Source: Talinum fruticosum
Taxonomy: Eukaryota > Streptophyta > Magnoliopsida > Caryophyllales > Talinaceae
Direction: 5' to 3'
Assembly (NCBI GenBank): GCA_021018815.1
Contig: JAITYX010000054.1
Span: forward strand, 4,154,001-4,218,000
Length of the DNA: 64,000 nucleotides
A program made the translations under genes and the position numbers. Position 1 is the stretch's first letter; each line of letters opens with the position of its first letter. Below the pieces are notes generated by a model. It saw only the letters and a list, made by a program, of their open reading frames with translations, did no database searches and was not told the DNA's origin. Shown here piece by piece: positions 39,720 to 51,200 of this stretch.

Positions 39720-41890
39720 AAATTTTGGAAGTGAAGAGTTTTATTGTATGGATTTAAGGTGTATCAGATCGAATTTATTTTTTTGGCATTAATATTGAAA
39801 GATTGTAATGATGTTTGTCAAATCACATAATTGATAGAATTCAAATTGTCCTTTGATATTAATGCTTTTAATTGTTTTCTTCCACTTTTAAACTTCATAG
39901 ATATACTTGTGCTCTAACACGGACAAATAGAACTGTAATGAATAAGTGAAATTATGCTTTGATTTTAACTAAAAGTTGCAATGAATATTTCTTTTTAAAG
40001 CCAAATGTTGCTTATTTTTAAGTTTTAATGGAAACTAAGAACAAAGATGACTATAATAGTTTATCTGGTTTAATGGTATTTTAAAATGAGTTATAACTGT
40101 CATATGAATAAAATATACATCAGAATATATAATTGAAGATTTAATTACTTGGAAAACGGTAAAATAGAAATGGATATTTAAATACAATATGTTAGGCTAA
40201 CTCGACAAACCTGAATATGCTTTATATGCTTGAAGCAAATTGAACTGTATTCATTTGGTGAAACAAAAGAAATTTAAGTACTTTATAGTTCTGGATATTT
40301 TAATTGTATTCATGTTAATTCTATTAGAATTAAAATTTTACTTATGTTTCTTGTTAGAGTTGGTTTACTTCTTTTCAAAAGTAAAAGGTCATACTTATAA
40401 AGGACGATGAATATTATTCTAAATATCACGTCAACATCTTCGGTTATAAATGCATATCTTATAAATATATATTGTGAAAGGGACATCAAGAGATTAAATT
40501 AATTAATATAGGAATTATTTGTCAGTATAGTACTTTAAATAGACTTTTACTATTACAATTAAATTTTGTTAAAAATCCTTAAAATAAATGTGATAACTAT
40601 CCTATTTAAAAGGGGACCGTTTATTAATCACATTGAATCATTTCTTTTATGTTTGCTAAACTCAAGCATTACACATTGTCAGTGTATATCTCTCATTAAA
40701 CAGTAGATGCTTAAAATCTTTATCATAATAACTATTATTTTACCAGAACTTTTAATCATAAAAAAATCTTTGTTACTATATTTACAAATACTCTTGTGAA
40801 TTTTGTTTAAAAAAATGATATTTGAAATGTAAAAGCTATTATTAAACATGACAATGAAACACTGTATAGGTCATAAGTTACAATTAATCTAACTTAGACA
40901 AGTATTAATGTAAAAGTACTCAATAATTTTAATTTTCCTAATTTACTTAAGTTATAATTTTTACAGAATAGTATGAACTAATTATTGATGAAAAAATATT
41001 ATAGCAGATTTGACAGGTAATAATCGTTTTAAAAAATATCTCAACATTTGTAATCAATGCCTCTTAGGAGAAATACTTAAATAACCTATTGTATCCAAAA
41101 TGTTTTCCTTTAATTTAAGAGTGAAAAATGTAATTTATTTTTAAATGTGTTATTGAAAATACAAATTATAAACAATAACACACTTTTTTAATTGTTTTGA
41201 ACGTATTAAACCTATGTTATTGAATTTAAAAGAGAAATTAGTCACATTAAAAAAGACAAAGAATATTTTAATAATCCTAAAGAAATATAAATTATCACAT
41301 TGTCTCTCAAAGCATTAGAAGTCGAGCGATTCAAATTCAATTATACAAGTTATAAATCTTAAAATTGATTTCATTAAGATATGAAAAAACATACCAAAAA
41401 ATTTTACAATTTCTATGACACTAATTAACTTCACTTTTTATGTACAATAATATAAAATAAATATTAATGAAAAAATATAGTAAGAGATTTGACCACTAAT
41501 CATTTTTTAAAAAATACCTCAACATTTATCATTCATTAGTAAAGTGAAGTATTTAAATAAACTACTGCAGTTAAAATGTTGTCCTTTAATTTAAACATAG
41601 AAAAGTTAATGTATTTTAAAGTCTGTTATCAATGTTACTTAGAAATTTCAAATGATAAATTAATATTACACTTTTAGGTATTTTGAATGCATTAATTTTT
41701 TTTAATTAAATTTTAAAAGAAAAATTTGTGGCATTTAATTTAAAAAGAAAGCAAAGATTTGAATGATTTAAAGGAAATATAAATTTAAACATATATAACA
41801 ATAGCATATTGTTCTGCAAAATTAGGAGCATTTGACCATAAAAATTGAACTATACAACTAATACTGTCTAACATAACTATCTACCACCTA
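39720..41890. other. Non-coding AT-rich spacer
   Basis: No gene supported. Two similar stretches near 40985-41110 and 41465-41590 share GATGAAAAAATAT, GAGATTTGAC(C/A)(A/G) and CTCAACATTT, so a 480-bp diverged duplication is likely. Confidence 0.45.
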
Positions 41891-41896
41891 AACTAA

Positions 41897-42700
41897 TTAA
41901 CACAATGAATTATGTTGCGGAGGGGTGTTGAGTACATAACAAGAGTTCCACAATTGACATGTCCATCCCCAAGAGAGCATTTCATTGGTTGCATTTTTAG
42001 ATATTAATATTTTCTCCTCTAGCTGAAGCAATATATCACGTTGAACATAATAGTCATTGCACACCTCAATCATACGTTCATAGTTAATGTTCAAAACTGT
42101 CAGATTGTAGGTTTGCTATAATATGATTATTGCTTCTTTACCAACTTCTTGGTTCGCGTCTGATATTGAGCTATGTTGCTTGCTAAGAAAATAGTGAATC
42201 CTTCTATAGTTGTTGGATATTGAATCTGCAACACTGATTGAAACATGTCATTTACCAGTGCAATTTCATCAAACTTCTGAATATTAATATGCAATGTGCA
42301 ACCAATAGTGTTTAATAATTGCATAAAATCAATGGTGATCTGGTATTAAGTGCGCTGCATTATAGCCACTATCGGCTTCATTCGCTTGGGATGTACCGGT
42401 TTTCTCTTTATGTAAATGGCTCTCTAACTGTTTAACTTTCCCTCCGTAAGCCTGCACACACTTCTCATATAACACTAAGTTATTCTAATTTACATCATGA
42501 ATAGCAATGCACTATTTTTTTAATCGGATAAATTATTGCCATCTTAGCTGCACTTTGGGTTGCTTCCTCTATTGAAACCTTCGTAATCCACGGAAACATA
42601 AGGCTTCCGGTCCATGGTTACTTTTTAAGGTTACATAACAAGTATACTTTGAAATGAGATCTTCCGAGTATACAATAGTTGCAAGTTGTAGTCTGTTGAC
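41897..42700 (-). pseudogene. Block 1 gene, copy B: unrecognised protein, several breaks
   Basis: A minus-strand paralogue of 33272-34143. In order and through at least three frames: ITKVSIEEATQSAAKMAI, IAIHDVN, NLVLYEKCVQAYGGKVKQLE, LHKEKTGTSQANEADSGYNA, FMQLLNTIGCTLHIN, LQIQYPTTIEGFTIFLAS, then LNINYERMIEVCNDYY, RDILLQLEEKILISKN and a Trp/Cys-containing tail ending HNSLC at 41897. Stops interrupt between these segments. The IHDVN and NYERM landmarks align with copy A's IHDVN and NYEPM. Function unknown. A leader exon at 43241-43401 may belong to it. Confidence 0.5.
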
Positions 42701-43953
42701 CAATTTGACATAATAAGCTTCGTAGCATATGTAACCGTGTTGCTTGTCCGCTTTTATGTGTAAACAACCGATATTAGACTTATATCATTATAGAATTATA
42801 TGTAAAAATTTCAATTATAAAAAAATGTATACAACACCTTTCCTACAAGTATCTAAGAAATTAGTAATCTTTTTAAAAATAATGACATATCATTACCACA
42901 TAAAAAATATAGTTGTTAATAGTCTAAACCTACAATAAAATTATCATGAAGATATTTAATTTATATAGAGATTATAATTAATAATTTTAATAACTCATAG
43001 ATTTATTTTTTCTTTGACTGTTTTTAAAGAAAATAATTACATCATATGTCAAAAGTAACAATTTTACTTGATAATGGAGGACAATTGTATAGTTTTAATA
43101 TCACTATTTAACTTATTTTTGAATTCTATAATCTAAAATCTATATTTAGAGTAAGAGATTCATATTTGATTTATTAACAACAAAAGTTGAACAATTCACT
43201 AACAAAATTAAAACTGCAAAAGATAAGTTTGAAGTTATACCTGAGAAATTGCTAGAAATCGTCAACTGATGTTGAAGAATTCTTGATCCATGATGGAAGT
43301 TGTTGCAAACACTTAGTAGAAGCAAGTAAAGCAAAAGTAAATCGCCTTATGACTGTAAAGCGGGCAAAGAGTGAAGTGGAAGTATGTACAACACAAGCCA
43401 TCTCTTATAAGATGACATGCCTTATTATTTCAATGAATAGTGAATATCAATAAATATTATCATAATATATAAATATTTAAAATTATTAAATCCATATTAT
43501 TCTTAAAACCAATATTTTTCTTATACGGATAGCAGCGTAATTATTATGAGTATTAGAAGTATTTAGACATTGTAACTGTAGTACATTTTTTTTGTTGGGG
43601 GGAAGGGAGAGGGAAATAAGTATGTTAATTTTGTTGCCCAATGAATAAATTAATGTCCATTCAATTGATGTTATCTCTCTCTTTCATTTAAGTACTTCAG
43701 AATCTAATAAAAAGATTTTTTTATAAAAAAAGTTGGTACTATAGTGATAAGGTACAATAAAGTGAATATTTAAAATTAATCTCATATATTTTTTGATTAG
43801 AAAGCTAAATAAGTATATAACACTAAACCACGACATATATTAAGGTAATATAGCTCCATTTCTATTTAATGCTTTAGTCCAAAAATTGTTAAGAACTCGT
43901 TCTTCACTATATATACAACACATACTAACAAAGTGCACAACGTACAATTCTTT
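42701..43953. other. Mostly non-coding spacer
   Basis: Apart from the putative exon at 43241-43401, AT-rich DNA with no recognised feature. Confidence 0.5.
43241..43401 (-). other. Putative first exon of block 1 copy B
   Basis: ATG 43399-43401 opens a 49-codon frame (MACVVHTSTSLFARF..., basic and Ser/Thr-rich, organelle-presequence-like) that stops at 43252. A clean donor, CAG followed by GTATAAC, lies at 43241/43240. It is on the right strand and 540 bp upstream of block 1 copy B. It could be a leader exon; evidence is limited to the ATG and the donor. Confidence 0.3.
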
Positions 43954-44941
43954 TTATGCATATTTAGCTATAGTACATGCACGTATAAGTACTTCAAATG
44001 CAACAATGTTGTTAATTTCATTTCTCAATTCCCTCCTATCATTGTCCTCATCATAAAAAATTTAAAGTTCATCAGATTTCTTTGCTCTTGAAAGTGCCAC
44101 ATATAGTTGACCATGAGAGAAATAAGGTCCCTTCAAATGAATACCAACTTTGCTAAGTGTCCGTCCTTGTGCTTTGTTTATAGTCATGGCGAAGCAAAGT
44201 TTAATAGGAAATTGTCTTCTTTCAAATAGAAATGGAAATTTAGCTGATGTTGTTAGTCTTAAGCAAATAAATAGTAAAAATACTTGTGTTCCTTTGTGAA
44301 GTCCAATTGCAATTTAACACACAATCATGTTTTGAAAAAGTTGTTTGCGTATAAGGCGTGTTCCATTGCAAAGTCCACTTGGAGGGGTCTAGATTGCGCA
44401 GAAGAATAAGTAGACAATCAAGTTCAAAGTTAACTCATGTGGACTTAAACCTCCAGGACATAAGGAGTGCATGAATTCTTCAGGATAGTCAAATGCATTT
44501 GAGCCTCCTACACTATCAAAACTTTTGTTATAAGCTGTTGTGCCAGGAAACTTAGATATAATAATGTGATTGACAAAATCAGCTTCTTCATTTCTCGGAG
44601 TCAATATAGCTCTATCTCGCAAATATGCGAGGATCTATAGAGGAATCACGTAATCTGGCAAGCATATTGTCTATCGGTTGAGATAAAGACCTATCAGTTA
44701 TTTGAACATTTTGAGATAACCGTTTAGGAAGCCTCACCATTGCAATACTTTCAGTTTGCAACATTCCATTTCCAAGTCAAGTAAGAAATCGGAAAACTTG
44801 GGATCTTCATGTGCACACATATTTTCTATTAATTTAATTACTTTCAACTTTTGCCAAATTGATGAACTAACCAAACTTGCTTCCATTGCTTCAACTTGAT
44901 TTTTGTGTAGAATTGCAGGCAATACTTGACGGAAATCACTT
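43954..44941 (-). pseudogene. PIF1/Helitron-type helicase, C-terminal half
   Basis: Reads from SDFRQVLPAI (44941 leftward; PIF1 family GGDFRQ.LP) through SSSIWQKLKVIKLIENM and LTPRNEEADFVNHIIISKFPG. Then come PEEFMHSLCPGGLSPHELTL and SGLCNGTRLI, then MTINKAQGRTLSKVGIHLKG and FSHGQLYVALSRAKK, with a stop at 43954. These are the later helicase motifs of the plant PIF1/Helitron family. The ATP-binding Walker A and B part is absent, and at least four stops or shifts interrupt (around 44730, 44700, 44390 and 44310). The left edge directly abuts an RPA-like exon on the same strand. I saw no Helitron 3' terminus downstream. Confidence 0.75.
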
Positions 44942-44978
44942 CTAAAAACAACAATTTAGCTATATTAATAAGCTATAC

Positions 44979-45793
44979 CTTTGTATGCTGAAGGTTTAAG
45001 CGCCGTAATTGCAACCACCGACATTGAATCAACTACAGAGCATAATTTTTCACAAACATTCATAGCCAAATCATTCCAAGCTGAAATCAACATTGTATTT
45101 TTGCACATTCAACTCGCATATTAAATGAAGCAAACAAATAAACCACTAAAAATAATAATTAAAGTATGATCATAAATCAAATAAATCAACGCAATTCCAA
45201 CAATTACAAACCAATACACCTTTGATCAACCACCACAAGTTCTCTAATAGGCACATCACGCCTCCCACCAGTATTAACATCATCATATTGCTTCCAACGA
45301 AACTCTCCTATACAAAACACCACACCCACAACATCTACACAAAATAAACATGTCAAAACAGCACTAAATAACCAATAATAATTGAATCTTCCTAAACAAG
45401 TAATTTTACAACAATTACGAACATAAAATATAACCACCAATGTGTCTTAAATGCTACAATACAGAAAAAGAAAAAAAAATTAACACCATTATCATAGCGA
45501 TCATCGGATGGAACCACTCTCGGCACAACAACCATCTCACAATAATTAGGAAGATATGCACCATCTAATGTCTTAAATAGAGGACGAATAACTATACAGA
45601 TGACCAAATTCCATTTCATACTTATCATTTCCCCTCCTCATGCTATCTTTCAAAGGCTTAATTATCGCATTTAAAATTTCATATTCCCTCCGATTTTCAA
45701 TAGCCTTTTCATAAAGTTCAATATTATCATCATAAAGCATAGCTCCAATTTCATCACCATATATAACAAAATAAATAATATATGATAAGATCA
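44979..45793 (-). pseudogene. RPA1-like ssDNA-binding gene, exons 2-4
   Basis: Replication protein A large-subunit-like OB-fold pieces. Exon 2 (about 45758-45491): GDEIGAMLYDDNIELYEKAI, REYEILNAIIKPLK and NDKYEMEFG. A frameshift near 45600 leads to VIRPLFKTLDGAYLPNY and VVPRVVPSDDRYDNGV. Exon 3 (45334-45220, borders TGTAG and AAAG followed by GTGT): DVVGVVFCIGEFRWKQYDDV and GGRRDVPIRELVVVDQR. Exon 4 (45080-44979, borders TTCAG and AAAG followed by GTAT): WNDLAMNVCEKLCSVVDSM and VVAITALKPSAYKG. The order and wording fit plant RPA70-like DNA-binding domains A and B. The gene has no C-terminal zinc domain and runs into helicase sequence. Exon 1 lies at 54811-54955, beyond a retrotransposon. Confidence 0.7.
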
Positions 45794-45836
45794 ATATGAT
45801 TTAGCAAATGCCAAACAAGCATACATATATATAAAA

Positions 45837-47361
45837 TGAAGGTTTGCTCTGGGAGAGTCCGAGTCACCCTAGAGGGGGTGAATAGGGTGATGAAAAATTC
45901 TTTGCGAAAGCACACACCTTTTGACGAGAGAAGAGTCAAAGACAGATTCCGAGTCTAAGCAAGGGGTCGAAAAGGATTGGACTCGGAATGTAATGAATCG
46001 AGTAAACACGTTCGACGAGGCGATCCGAGTCTAGAATGAACTCGAAATAGAACACGGAGAATTTACGTGGAAACCCTCCTGGGGCAGAAAACCACGGCCC
46101 GTGTCAATCCAGGACACGAAGTCAAATCCACTATTTTGAGTCCACAAAATACCGTGAACTTGATCGAACCCGAGTTGCTCCCTTGGACAACTCTATACAA
46201 GTTTTCCTAGACTCGAAATTCCCTTATCTCGATCTAGTACTTCCTAGCTGAGATAACCCTTACAGCTAGGGACAACTAAGCTGAGTTAACCCTTACAGAC
46301 TTAGTCAAGGGACCTTACAAAGAATGTAAGAAGAGTTTGTAACTTAGTACAAGACCTTACAACTCGTAAAGTAATGAATTACAGAGTAGGAGTTGTAAGT
46401 AGAAGTTTGAGAATGAATACAATAACTTTGTTCAAGTAAGTGTATTGACAATATGTTCAGACTCATCTTCAAGTCTTGTGAAGTGGCTTCCTTTTATAGA
46501 ATACCAGTGCGAGTAGCCGTTATCTTCATCTGCCGACCGAGAGTCCTCTCGTGACCGTTGTGAAAGGCTTTCGAGTCACTCAGAAAGTATCCGTTGAAAT
46601 ATGGACGTTGTACAACGGTTTAACTCTCTTGGAAGTCCCAAAACCATAGGTTGTGTCTTGATAAATGTGGTGGAAACCACCGTTAGGCTTGGCGTTCCAG
46701 TTTTCCGGATATGGAAGCAGCATGCCTTCGACACAATCTTCCGGGACTAAAGCAGGGAAGATGAAAACCCATATCTCGCTGGTGATTTGACGTTCGAAGC
46801 CGGCTACTTTTGTAGTTTTGAAAAGATATCCTCGATTGAATAACCTACAAAAGTAAAACACCTTTGGTTCTCAAAGTATAAAATACTTTGGTCCAAGGTT
46901 AGACACGGATAATAATATAATCATGATAATTAACCATCAGATTATCTCGAGTCGAAAAGAAATGGAATATTCTGAGTCTAATATCCATGATACTCGAGTT
47001 CCATAAGACTTAGTCTTAAGCAAAGAATCAAGTTCTATTAACAAATATCGAGTGGGAAACACTTGATGTAGACTAAGCACTACGAATGCCGACTTTGCAA
47101 TCAATAGAGTAAATAACCACAAGTCGATTCTCGAGTGAGAGTGGACTCGGAATAAAGAACAAGTTTTCCGAGTCGCTAACCGAAAAGCGATTAAAGAGAT
47201 ATGTGAAGGCCGAATCACATAGAAAAGATATTATTTCACTCAAGTAAGTTTCTAAGACACGAGAGAATGCCTTGGAATCAAAACTCTATATGAATGACAT
47301 CGTTATACCCGATTCCTTTTGCATGACTCGTAAAGATATAGAGCAGTTGTCCGAGTCTTCA
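45837..47361 (-). repeat. 3' LTR of the complete SIRE element (1,525 bp)
   Basis: On the coding strand it starts TGAAGACTCGG right after the polypurine tract and ends CAAACCTTCA. It differs from the other LTR at about two dozen sites, nearly all at C-N-G or CG motifs. TATA box CTATAAAA is at 46492-46499 (minus). Confidence 0.95.
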
Positions 47362-47362
47362 A

Positions 47363-47374
47363 TCTCCCCTTTTT
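47363..47374 (-). other. Polypurine tract of the complete SIRE element
   Basis: AAAAAGGGGAGA on the coding strand, followed by one T and then the LTR start TGAAGAC. Confidence 0.9.
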
Positions 47375-48226
47375 GATGAAAGGCATTCCATACTTAAACA
47401 GAAACTTTGTTAGAGGAAAAATAGAATGATTCCGAGTAGTTTGAGTAAAAGTAAGGCATAATGAATAGATCGTAGCAATATACAATATATCGGAGCAAAT
47501 TAAAGTATGCTTGAACTCATTAACTCGTAAAAGAAAGAACTCAGAAAAATGCATTCAGTTCATTAAAAAATATTATAAGGGCGGAAAGAACTCCCCTAAA
47601 CAAGACAACCAGCTTCGACTACATTTTCTCCCCTTGCCTTTCAGCAAAAACAAGAAACAAAAAGAAGGGAGAAAAGTACAAGTAATACACATAAGTTGTC
47701 CGGACAAAAAGAAAATTTTGAAACAGAAATTCGGAGACACCGAGGAATCGTGACTCAGTGCATGGCTCCAACTAGGAAGGAGGGGATTTCCGAGTGGAGG
47801 CGGAGGTGCGAGGCTTTTTGGAGGATGAAGAAACCCGAAAGTCGGGGTGGTTTCCTCTTTTAGGCATTGTGAGAGATGAAAAGATGAAACTTTTCGAAAG
47901 AGAAAGAGAAAGAGATGGAGGTGTAGAAGAGAAGAAAACGAAAATGGTAGAAGAAAAAAATGAGAAGAGAGCAGATCGAAAACTTACGAGAGAGAGAGAG
48001 AGAAAAGAGTTTGAAAATATAGTCCGAAACTCTCCACTGTTCTAGAGATAGCTTCGGAAAATTGATGTCCAAATTTTCTCTACATCCGAGTTTGACTCGT
48101 AAAAGTTTCGAGTGACTCGAAACACGTAAATAACTATCAGCCCAAGTATCACATGATCAATCGAACCAATGGTTATTGACAACTAAAGCACATAGCACGT
48201 AAAAATTCAAGAATCATAACGCGAAA
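47375..48226 (-). pseudogene. Truncated extra ORF region of the complete SIRE element
   Basis: Only about 850 bp separates pol from the polypurine tract here, against 2.6 kb in the copy at 1-6345. After a CT-rich leader (complement of 47980-48005), ATG at 47865-47867 begins a 31-residue basic, Ser-rich peptide (MPKRGNHPDF..., SSSKKPRTS) that stops at 47772. The start context matches the extra ORF at 2924. The conserved domain that should follow is missing, so most of this ORF has been deleted. + strand ORFs at 47511-48045 are antisense to it. Confidence 0.55.
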
Positions 48227-51200
48227 CTAAGCATTTAACATACCAAGCTCATTCCGAATAAAACAGAATTGATCTTCACCAAGAGGCTTAGTAAAGATAT
48301 CAGCTAATTGAAGATTAGTAGGAATGAATTCAAGTGTAATGTCACCCTTTTCCGAGTGATCGCGTAAGAAATGATACCCGACTTCAATATGCTTTGTTTT
48401 TGAGTGCTCGGACAGATTCTTAGTGATACCGATTGCGCTTTGATTGTCACACTTGATTGGGACAGAGTTGAGAGTTAGTCCAAGATCCTTCAAGTGTTGT
48501 TTTATCCAGAGAATCCGAGCGCAATAAGCTCCAAATGGCAATATATTCAGCTTCCGCAGTTGATAGAGCTACTGAGTTTTGCTTCTTTGAGTGCCGGGAT
48601 ATTAGGGATTGACCTGAAACCGGCAAGCTCCAGATGTGCTCTTTCGATCAACTTTGTATCCTCGCGTAGTCCGCGTCTCGAGTACCCAGTCGGACTCGGC
48701 TCCGAGTCTCCGGAGTACCACAGTCCTAGATTCCGAGTGCCCGCAAGATATCCGAATATTCTCTTCACCGCAGTGAGATGAGATTCTTTTGGATTAGCTT
48801 GAAATCGTGCACATAAACAAACACCGAACATTATATCTCGGTCCGCTTGAAGTAAGATATAGCAGTGATCCAATCATACCTCGATAGAGTTTCGATCTAC
48901 TCGCTTTACCTGTTTCATCCGAGTCGAGTTTTATACTCGCTGCTCATAGGAGTAGATGTGTGCTTTGCATCTTGAAGTTTGTATTTCTTCAGCAGTTCCT
49001 TGGTGTACTTTGATTGATGGACAAAGATTCCATCTTTGTCTTGTTTGATTTGCAGCCCAAGGAAGAAGTTGAGTTCTCCCATCATGCTCATTTGGAACTC
49101 TTGACTCATCAACTCGTAAAATTCTCGGCACGTAAATTCATTAGTAGCACCGAATATAATATCATCAACATATATTTGAACAATGAGAAAATCTTTCCCT
49201 TTGGTCTTTATGAATAGAGTCTTGTCGATCCGACCTCTTTTGAAATCATTTTGAACCAGGAAGCCGCTCAGTCTTTCATACCAAGCTCTAGGGGCTTGCT
49301 TAAGACCATAGAGAGCCTTTTGAAGTTTGAAAACATGATTTGGAAATTCTGAGTTTTCAAAACCAGGAGGTCTGCTCGACATAGACCTCTTCTTCAATAA
49401 AACCATTGAGAAAGGCACACTTAACATCCATTTGATATAATTTAATATGCATGCAGGATGCAAATGCCAACAAGTATTCTAATGGCTTCAATTCTAGCTA
49501 CTCGGTGCAAAGGTTTCCCCACAATCAATTCCTTCTTCTTGATTGTAACCCCGAGCTACAAGTCTAGCCTTGTTTCGACTACTATTCCACCCTCATCCAG
49601 CTTTGTTTTTGAAAACCCATTTGGTTCCTATAACTGGGTGGTCGAAGGTCGGTTGGTCGAGTCCGGACTTGGTTTCTCTCGAATTGATTCAGCTCTTCTT
49701 GCATGGCCTCTACCCATTCGGGTTCATTAAGGGCTTCTAGTGCATTTTTTGGTTCGAGTTAGTGAAATGAATGCAGTGAATGCACATAGATTATGAAGAG
49801 AAGAACGAGTTCTTACCCCACTCGTTGATATCGTAAATAATGTTTTCTTGGGGATGACTCGGAAGTAAATTTGAATGCTTTACCAGCTTCTTTGATTCAC
49901 CAAGTTTGTTGGTTGAATTGCTTGATCTTCGAAGCTTGCTCTAAGTGATCTTCTTGCTCGTTCCGAGCGACCTCTAGAGTTGTCTCATTCCGAGCTTCCT
50001 CGTTCTAAGTGGTCTCCTTCGAGTCTTTATAGACTCATCTTCGTCATCATCCTTTCGAGCTTCAGCTTCGAGTATGAAGATTCACTTGGTTTTCCCTCGT
50101 TCAAGCTCATCAAACACTACGTGGATACTTTCTTCCACTTTGTTAGTTCTCTTGTTGAATATCCGATAAGCTTTGCTATGAGAAGAATAACCTAGAAAAA
50201 TTCCTTCGTCCGACCGAGCATCAAACTTGGTCGGATGATCCTTACCGTTGTTGTGGACAAAGCACTTACATCCGAAAGATCCGAAATAGGAAATATTTGG
50301 CTTCCTTCCTTTGTAGAGCTCATAAGGTGTTTTCTTCGTAATGGGTCCGATGAGGCATCGATTGAGAGTGTAGTTAGCCGTGTTTATCGCCTCGCCTGCG
50401 AAATAGTAAGGCAAGTTGTGTTCAATCATCATCGTCCTTGCTATTTCTTCAAGGGTTCTGTTCTTTCTCTCAACTACTCCATTCTGTTGAGGAGTTCGGG
50501 TGCTCGAGAAGTTATGAGAAATTCCATTCTTGTCACAAAACTCGAGAATTCCGAGTAGTCGAACTCCCTTCCATGGTCGGTTCGAATCTTTTGAATCCGA
50601 GTCCGAGACTCAACTTGAATCTTTCTACGGACCTTGCTGAACTCCTTGAAAGCCTCATTCTTATGCTTCAGAAAACACACCCAGGTAAATCTTGAAAAAT
50701 CATCAATAATAACAAGTATGTAAGATTTACCTCCGAGACTCTTCACAGGATTTCACCACATAAGTCCATGTGTAGTAATTCAAGCACGTTGGATGTGGAA
50801 ACTGTCTTCGGAGATTTGAATGAAGATCCGACTTGTTTCCCTTTGGTGCATGCTTCACATACTTTATCCTTCTCAAAAGCACAGCTTAGGTAATCCTCTA
50901 ACTGGACCAAGAGATGCAAGCTTTTTGATAGTATGCATGCTAATATGACCTAATCTACGATGCCAAATCCAAGAATCATCTTGAAGATATGCTTTTAAAC
51001 ATGATAAGTTCCGACTTGGGTCGAGAGAGGGATGATGTAGGTATTACCCGATCTCTTACCCGAGAGCTTTACCTCTTTGGTGGTCTCATCCGTGATGTAG
51101 CACTTGGATTGAGTGAATTTTACCTCTTGACCTTTGTCACAAAGTCGGGAGATGCTAAGTAGGTTGTACTTTAGTCCTTTGACCAGGTAGACTCGGGCTC

